A stretch of DNA of 64,000 nt from Amylostereum areolatum. Its lineage: Eukaryota > Basidiomycota > Agaricomycetes > Russulales > Stereaceae. Within the stretch, counting starts at the first letter, position 1, and each line of letters starts with the position of its first letter. The translations under genes were made by a program, and so were the position numbers. This document shows positions 58,701-64,000 of the stretch, one piece after another. The notes beneath the pieces were generated by a model. That model was not told where the DNA came from and ran no database searches. It was given only the letters and a program-made list of their open reading frames with translations. The DNA lies in assembly GCA_012932865.1 (NCBI GenBank), contig SAXG01000003.1, forward strand, positions 186,001-250,000, given 5' to 3'.

Positions 58701-60374
58701 GTCGCGGAAGGTGGGAGCGGGGGCGGCGGGTGTTTGGATAGACGGCGGTGGATGTTGGATCGACGAGACGGCGGAGGGTGCGTGGGAGGTAGGCAGTGAA
58801 GTGACACTAGGCCGCGATTGCACAGGTGCCATATGCCGCCCAACGTCGGGAAGGTGCGATACAAGGTTTGGTCGATTAATCACCGGAGGGGTACTACGAA
58901 TTGACTGGGGCTGCGGAGCCTGGGATTGTGTGGTCTGAGGTGGCGGATCGACACGATGCTCAGTAGATGGCCCAGGTGCGTTTGCGGGCATCGCGTCCAT
59001 GGATAATCGACTACTTCCCGCGATTGGGCCACCACTCGGTCCTACCGCTACATTGGGTCCTGCCTGTCGTCGTTGGGTAAGCCACTGAGCGAAGATTTCC
59101 TTCGCCTTCTCTTGACCTACTCTCTGAATGGGCTTGTTAGCGGGGGATATTGAACAAGAGAAAGAGCAGATACATCGACAACGTCTTGTATCACTGATCC
59201 AAGGCCTGGATTAATTGTCAAATCTCAGGAGGGCCGGAAAGTATAAACAGCGCCTTACTGGAGTTGGAAGGCGTTTGAGGAGGACGTGAATAAGTTCGGG
59301 CGGATGTGCTATGATTAGGTTGGCCTGTGAGCTCATGGCTGTTTTGAGCTTGCGAAATCCCGTGATGTGTGATGGATGTCGGGGCAGACGAGACAACGTT
59401 GCCAGAGTGAGACCCAAACGCGGGAGGTTGCTGTGCAGAGGTGGTGGTAGTGGACGTGGAAGCGCTGGTGTATGCGACCTGTCGAGACGCGTCCTGATGC
59501 GCATTTCCTCTCTGTCCAAGTACCTGTGGGCGGAAGGTGGATCCATGGGCTTGAGTTCCGCTCTGGATGACTTTGAGACCAGGATGAGAAGATAAGTTTG
59601 CCGGTAGAAGCCAGAATATTCACCTCCAGGCGACGCCGTCCCTTGGAAGGCCCTCGATGATGCGGCTGCTCTATTTTGGTGGTAAGCTTGCAGGTGGGAT
59701 TGCTGAATTCCCTGTTGTGTCACAAAAGCGCTTGCCATCTGTTGCCATTGCTGGACAGCCCCGACAGCTGGTTGGCCTGTATTAGGGCGATGATGCTGAG
59801 GCTGAGACGTGTTCGCTGAATAAGTCGCGTTCTGAGGGTGGAAGCCTTGTTGCTGTTGAGGAGCCATATCTCTTATACGACTGTGTTCAGCAGCAGTTTG
59901 GAAAGAAACTTGGTGAATAGGTTGTGTCGCGGATACCTGGTCCTGAGCTCGGCGGAGCAGGCGATGTGGATTAACAGATAACTCACCTGAGTATCGACGT
60001 CTTGCGAAGGTGCAACATTATAACCGATCTGAGCGACTCCACCAAATCTCATAGGATTTTCTGCGCCCATAATCTGCCACAGCTGTTGCCTGTGAGGGGG
60101 ATTAGCGACTCGGCCTTTCGGCGCATAAGCATAGACTGACTGGGCTGCTATACCCCTCTCGGCCTGCACCTGTGTATGAGAAGCTTGGTCGATCAAAACT
60201 TGGCATACGCACCTGCTGCCTCAGTTGAGCAAGGTAGTTCTGAACTCCCTGCGCATCCATAACGTACTCGCGCACACCCTGCCTTATTAGTGCACCTTGT
60301 GAGGGATCCCGGGCAAGTGCTATAGTTGCACCTGGAAATCCAATGAGTGGGGTGGGTTCGCCATATCCAGACAT
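55762..60374 (-). CDS. Large Gln/Pro/Ser-rich protein with three C2H2-type zinc fingers
   Basis: The start is taken at 60374 (MSGYGEPTPLIGFPGATIAL), followed by DAQGVQNYLAQLRQQ, RVANPPHRQQLWQIMGAENP, and Gln/His-rich segments (MAPQQQQGFHPQNATYSANT; AFVTQQGIQQSHLQAYHQNR). A roughly 600-residue Pro/Ser/Thr-rich region fills 58478 to about 57000. Near the C-terminus are CYWDDCGDVLNSSRTLWKHM with ETH, CQFNHCGAVVGREDRSQHFR with RHAL, and CPYDG spliced to CDEGFSNEQKLYDHTQEQH: three Cx4C...Hx3-4H fingers. The end is acidic (DDEREDSPEPWEME; DADGDEQMDVDGDTEAVENL) with stop at 55762. Glutamine-rich activation-like sequence plus C2H2 fingers suggests a nuclear transcription regulator; target genes are unknown. 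It diverges from the NDUFAF5 gene over 159 bases. Confidence 0.75.
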
Positions 60375-60533
60375 CTGAAATGGCTGCATGCAGAAGAGGG
60401 AAGATGTAAGTACGAGGACGGTATGTGGCGGCGTTGACGGCAATGTCAATTTCATGGAATAAAGTAATATCAGATCACGTGATTTTAACGCGTCACCCGC
60501 GTCGCGTGGTGGCTGTAACTCGGACGTCTTACC

Positions 60534-61943
60534 ATGTTTCGAATAGCTTCCAAACCCTTGGGTCCAAGCTTTCGTGCGTTTGCATCGGCGACCTCAGCAA
60601 CCATAAGTCCTAGCGCTGTTGGTCCATTTCAAGTCTTCGACCGTTCCACAAAACGTCTCCAGAAAGACCGCGCGGCACGTCGAGATGGGGGCAGTCGCAG
60701 CCGGATGGTCGACTACGTCAGGGATGAAGTGGCAGAGCGCATGGCGGAACGCTTCCTTGTTAGTGTCGAGATCACAAGATTTATTTCAGTGTTTCTAACT
60801 AACCCAGGCTTTCAGGATGTGAAGCGTAAGTTCAGCCATGTTCTTGACCTAGGGGCAGGTGCCGGACACTTCACGAAAATGTTGGAAACCGACCAAACGC
60901 CCAAGGTGACCATGCTCGATATCAGCCGTATGGCTATGATCTCCTCATGACATTCTGGCATGCATCTAACGCTCATGTCGCAGGTAACATGCTAGACAGA
61001 GACGACGATTCAGGATTTCGATGGTATGTCGCTCTTTACCTAAACAATCACTCTGCACAATGGAGGACATATTCTCCGTAGTGTCTGTGGAACGTACCCA
61101 AGTAGATGAAGAGAAGCTTCTGGAAGCTATACCTCGCAACTCCCAAGAAGCAATCGTGTCATGTTTAAGTCTTCATTGGGTCAATGACCTACCAGGTTGG
61201 ATAACGTTCTCTCGATTCATACGTCGCATTAATTCGACGAATAGGCGTCCTGGTTCAGATCAGAGAAGCTTTACAACCTGATGGCGTTTTCATAGGTGCA
61301 CTTTTCGGCGGTGAGACCTTGTTCGAGCTGCGTACCGCGCTCCAACTTGCAGAAGTGGAGAGGGAGGGAGGGATCTCACCTCACGTCTCACCTATGGCTG
61401 GTATGTCCGTCGTTTCTTTGTGGAATCTATTTGAATGGGTCATCAGACCCCCGTGATATGTCCAACCTCATGAGCCGAGCGGGTTTTACACTCCTAACGG
61501 TGGACGTTGACGAAGTCAAGGTTGGCTACCCCAGTATGTGGGAGCTCATGGATGACCTCCGAGATATGGGCGAGAGCAATGCTATCATTGGAAGGTACCG
61601 ACGTCCTGCGTTTTTCCACGTGCGATTATCTCACTATGTTCTACCAGGCGACATCTCATACATCGTGATACTTTGGTTGCAGCATCGGCCATATACAAGG
61701 GTAATATTGTTTCTTCCAGCTTGCAAGTCGTTGACTGAGAATCTGCTTCAGAATTACACGGAGAAGATGACGGTAGCATACCAGCCACCTTTCAAGTAAT
61801 CTACATGGTAAACGTTCCTCTAAATTCCAGCTTCCTCTACCACCTACTCATGTCGCTTTCAGATCGGTTGGAAACCTGCACCCTCGCAGCCTAAACCATT
61901 GGAAAGAGGCTCGGGACAAACGAAATTACAAGACGTCATATAA
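60534..61943 (+). CDS. NDUFAF5-like complex I assembly methyltransferase/hydroxylase, mitochondrial
   Basis: [20 protein letters not shown] is a mitochondrial presequence. [17 protein letters not shown] and [17 protein letters not shown] are the conserved entry of the family. The SAM-binding fold follows across an intron: [20 protein letters not shown] (motif I). [20 protein letters not shown] with [16 protein letters not shown] comes next, then [40 protein letters not shown] with [20 protein letters not shown], and [20 protein letters not shown]. The end reads [20 protein letters not shown]. All junctions checked keep frame. Human NDUFAF5 hydroxylates an arginine of NDUFS7 early in complex I assembly, despite its methyltransferase fold. 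Its stop lies 28 bases from that of the convergent trm10 gene. Confidence 0.9.
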
Positions 61944-61971
61944 GCAGCTTGTCGACCACTGTGCGCACATA

Positions 61972-63095
61972 TCAAGCATCGTCTGGTTCCCTTCCCTCGG
62001 TTGCGTCGTCGTTACACCACACCTCCTCGTCGTCTTCATGCCTCACTGTATTCCCATCCTGGAACTTTCTCTTTGGGATCACCGAATACAACGCCTCTTC
62101 CCAATCCCGCGTCTCCACCCACTTGACCAGGATCTCGAAGACTTGGTTGACAGTGAGGACCTTCCGCGTAGGTAGATTGCTAAGGTAGCGGCCAATCGGC
62201 AGTTGTGCAGCACGAATTCCCGACTCTCGCGCCTTGTTCAGGCAAAGATTCTGCGGTATATGTAAGCACTATGCCAAAAGAACCCACCTCGCGGCTAACC
62301 TTGTAGCGGTTGTGGTCACAAATACCCCCAATGATATAAGTTTCGCCTTCTTTGAGCTCCATTAACTCTTCTGAGGTGTCGGCAGTCAGGTATACCACAC
62401 TGTCTTGAGATACTTTAATATCTGTTGTTTTGGGTGGATCGTTGGTGGTAGACTTGTCAGGCGAAATCTCAGTAGCCGCTTCCTCTGTCCATAGATGGTC
62501 GTAGTTGTCAGACCACCATTCCGTGGATGACCAGCGTTTATACCCAGCGTTATTCATCGCCTCTAAGCGATCCAACGTTCTTCCATTCAGCGAGGTAAAA
62601 AGCAAAGAGGTGAATGGGGTAGATGAGCGCCGGTTGGCGCTATACGTGTAGGCCAGTTGTGAGCAAAGCGATGAGATTTCCTACAATTCCCATGAACGAT
62701 GTAGTGTACACGCGAGACAAAGAATAGGATATAGGTCTTGCCTTCTCGCTCATTTTGTCATCGAAGCCAAGGTCCACGACAACCCTAGCATCGAACGGTG
62801 TCTTCTGTCCTCCCTTGGGCTTTTTCTTCACCCTCTCGTCATCGGACACATTTTCTCCAGCAGCAACCCTCTCAGCCCTTTTCCTCTTCTTCTCCTTCTT
62901 GGCTTCTTTTTCGCGTGCGCGTCGTTCCAGTTTGCGCTCTTCGAATAGCGCTGCCTTTTGGGCTTTCTTCCGCGCTCGTTTCGATAGGGGGATTGCTGGA
63001 GTGTCGAGTGGGTCGACCGTAGATTCTACGATCACGGATGCTGCATCTGATTTCACTGTGGCTTTCTCCTGTGCGAGCGCGGGATCGGGGTCCAT
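61972..63095 (-). CDS. trm10: tRNA (guanine-9-N1)-methyltransferase Trm10
   Basis: The start is taken at 63095 (MDPDPALAQEKATVKSDAAS); the open frame continues upstream to 63242 without good coding character. A basic helix (LSKRARKKAQKAALFEERKL, KEAKKEKKRKRAERVAAG) binds tRNA. The SPOUT domain follows: TPFDARVVVDLGFDDKMSEK, IASLCSQLAYTYSANRRSST with PFTSLLFTSLNGRT, VVYLTADTSEELMELKEGET, IGGICDHNRYKNLCLNKA (knot and SAM site), IRAAQLPIGRYLSNLPTRKV and LTVNQVFEILVKWVETRDWE. It ends ATEGREPDDA at 61972. The conserved Asp of the ICDHNRYKN loop and the LPIGRY block are present. The enzyme makes m1G9 in cytosolic tRNAs. Confidence 0.93.
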
Positions 63096-63361
63096 AATAG
63101 AGTATGAGATTGAGAACTGAGTACTGCCAGAGTACCGAACGATGGCAAAGCGCGAGAAGGAGATAAGATCGAATGCGGGAAAGATAAGATCGGTGGAGAC
63201 GAAAGCTTCCCTGCCAGTGCCAACCCTTCGTTTGGGTAGCAATCACAAATGGCCAGCTTGTCTTTCAGATCATCTGTCGCGCTCTAGCTCACAGAACAAA
63301 GATATTCTTCTAGATCCTACCTCGCTTGTTTTCCTTCCGCACTTGCCGCCGATTATCCACT

Positions 63362-64000
63362 ATGACGACCATCGAGCCTCTTCGCACCCTCATAATTGGC
63401 CCTAGTACCAAACACTCTGCGACTGTGATACTTATGCATGTCAGCCATCGTCTTTATCTTTCCCACCTTACTTGATTGTTGATGTACTTATTTGCATCCG
63501 TAGGGTCTCGGAGACTCGGGCCATGGATGGTATCCATTCGTGGATCAGTTCAAGGAGGACCAGAGCCTTTCTCATATCAACTGGATCCTACCGCACGCGT
63601 GCGCTGCAGCATAACAGTGGTGGAAAAGTAGCTTGCTAATAATCACTATATTCACTAGCCCAACGCTTCCAGTCACAGCCAACATGGGCATGAGAATGCC
63701 AGCATGGTCAGTTACAAGCTTGTATATCCGGCAAACCCTTAGCGCTAAACTTCGAGATCAGGTTTGACGTCGAGGACTTCGGATTCAAGGCTAGAGAAGA
63801 CGAGGCGGGGATGATGAAGACGGTGTACTCCATTGGTCGACTTCTCACAGAGGAGATTGACGCAGGAATACCGGCTGGCCGCATTGTGATCGCCGGGTTC
63901 AGCCAAGGTGGAGCGATGACGGTCCTCACCGGTCTCACCACAGAGCGTCCCGTAGCGGGACTTGCCGTTATGAGTGGATGGGCACCCCTTCACGATAAAC
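63362..64000 (+). CDS. Acyl-protein thioesterase 1 (partial, cut by window edge)
   Basis: MTTIEPLRTLIIGPSTKHSA starts an alpha/beta hydrolase. Across introns it reads VILMHGLGDSGHGWYPFVDQ (oxyanion-hole HGLGD), LSHINWILPHA, PTLPVTANMGMRMPAWFDVE, DEAGMMKTVYSIGRLLTEEI, RIVIAGFSQGGAMTVLTGLT (nucleophile GFSQGG) and LAVMSGWAPLHDK, where the window ends. The catalytic Asp and His lie beyond 64000. Acyl-protein thioesterases remove palmitate from membrane proteins such as Ras and G-alpha, in the cytosol. It diverges from trm10 over 266 bases. Confidence 0.93.

Overview
The window looks like nuclear DNA of a basidiomycete fungus, probably an Agaricomycete. Genes are dense, sit on both strands, and are cut by many short GT-AG introns of about 50-60 bases. 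Recognisable genes are typically fungal (Lys12 of the alpha-aminoadipate lysine pathway, Rix1, Rrn11, Sec10, Rvb2, Rpc11, Trm10, Arb1). A Tad1-like LINE, a basidiomycete-type sesquiterpene synthase and proline/serine/glutamine-rich proteins complete the picture. No bacterial operon, phage or CRISPR feature is present.

Layout. 1-615 is the 5' end of a LINE running off the left edge on the minus strand. 689-1262 is a small membrane-protein gene. 1590-3987 is a C2-domain/proline-rich protein resembling Inn1/Fic1. 4229-6584 is a GH125 exo-alpha-mannosidase. 6800-12581 is a complete LINE bounded by a 16-bp target-site duplication. 13129-14973 is a serine/proline-rich protein. 15293-16921 (lys12) and 17159-18954 (Cdt2-like WD40) diverge from one promoter. 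19221-20060 (Arl1) diverges from 20241-21799 (WKF protein). A tRNA-Cys with an intron lies at 21814-21900. Then come Rce1 protease (22014-23289), a multi-pass membrane protein (23594-26880), Arb1 (27796-30079), Rix1 (30418-33139) and Rrn11 (33250-34214).

The right half holds the sesquiterpene synthase (34938-36062), Rvb2 (37199-38965), a kinase-like protein lacking the HRD aspartate (39511-41307), Rpc11 (41661-42203), Sec10 (42440-45757), an enoyl-CoA hydratase (45912-47061), a BTB protein (47304-48570), a long uncharacterised protein (49132-52415), a gene-poor 2-kb stretch with repeats, a Gly/Ala/Pro-rich frame-broken gene (54476-55442), a Gln/Pro-rich C2H2 protein (55762-60374), NDUFAF5 (60534-61943), Trm10 (61972-63095) and the start of an acyl-protein thioesterase (63362-64000).

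Most host genes are housekeeping. Ribosome assembly and rRNA transcription (Arb1, Rix1, Rrn11, Rvb2), tRNA/Pol III functions (tRNA-Cys, Rpc11, Trm10) and membrane traffic (Arl1, Sec10) recur, but the order gives no sign of a dedicated cluster. Two themes deserve attention. First, the LINE appears in two copies with the same 5' end, almost no 5' UTR, and both copies placed head-to-head just upstream of a host gene. Second, five otherwise coherent genes contain about ten frame breaks, and every one I could assign is a single extra base, mostly in a short homopolymer; this points to systematic sequence error, or less likely to gene decay.
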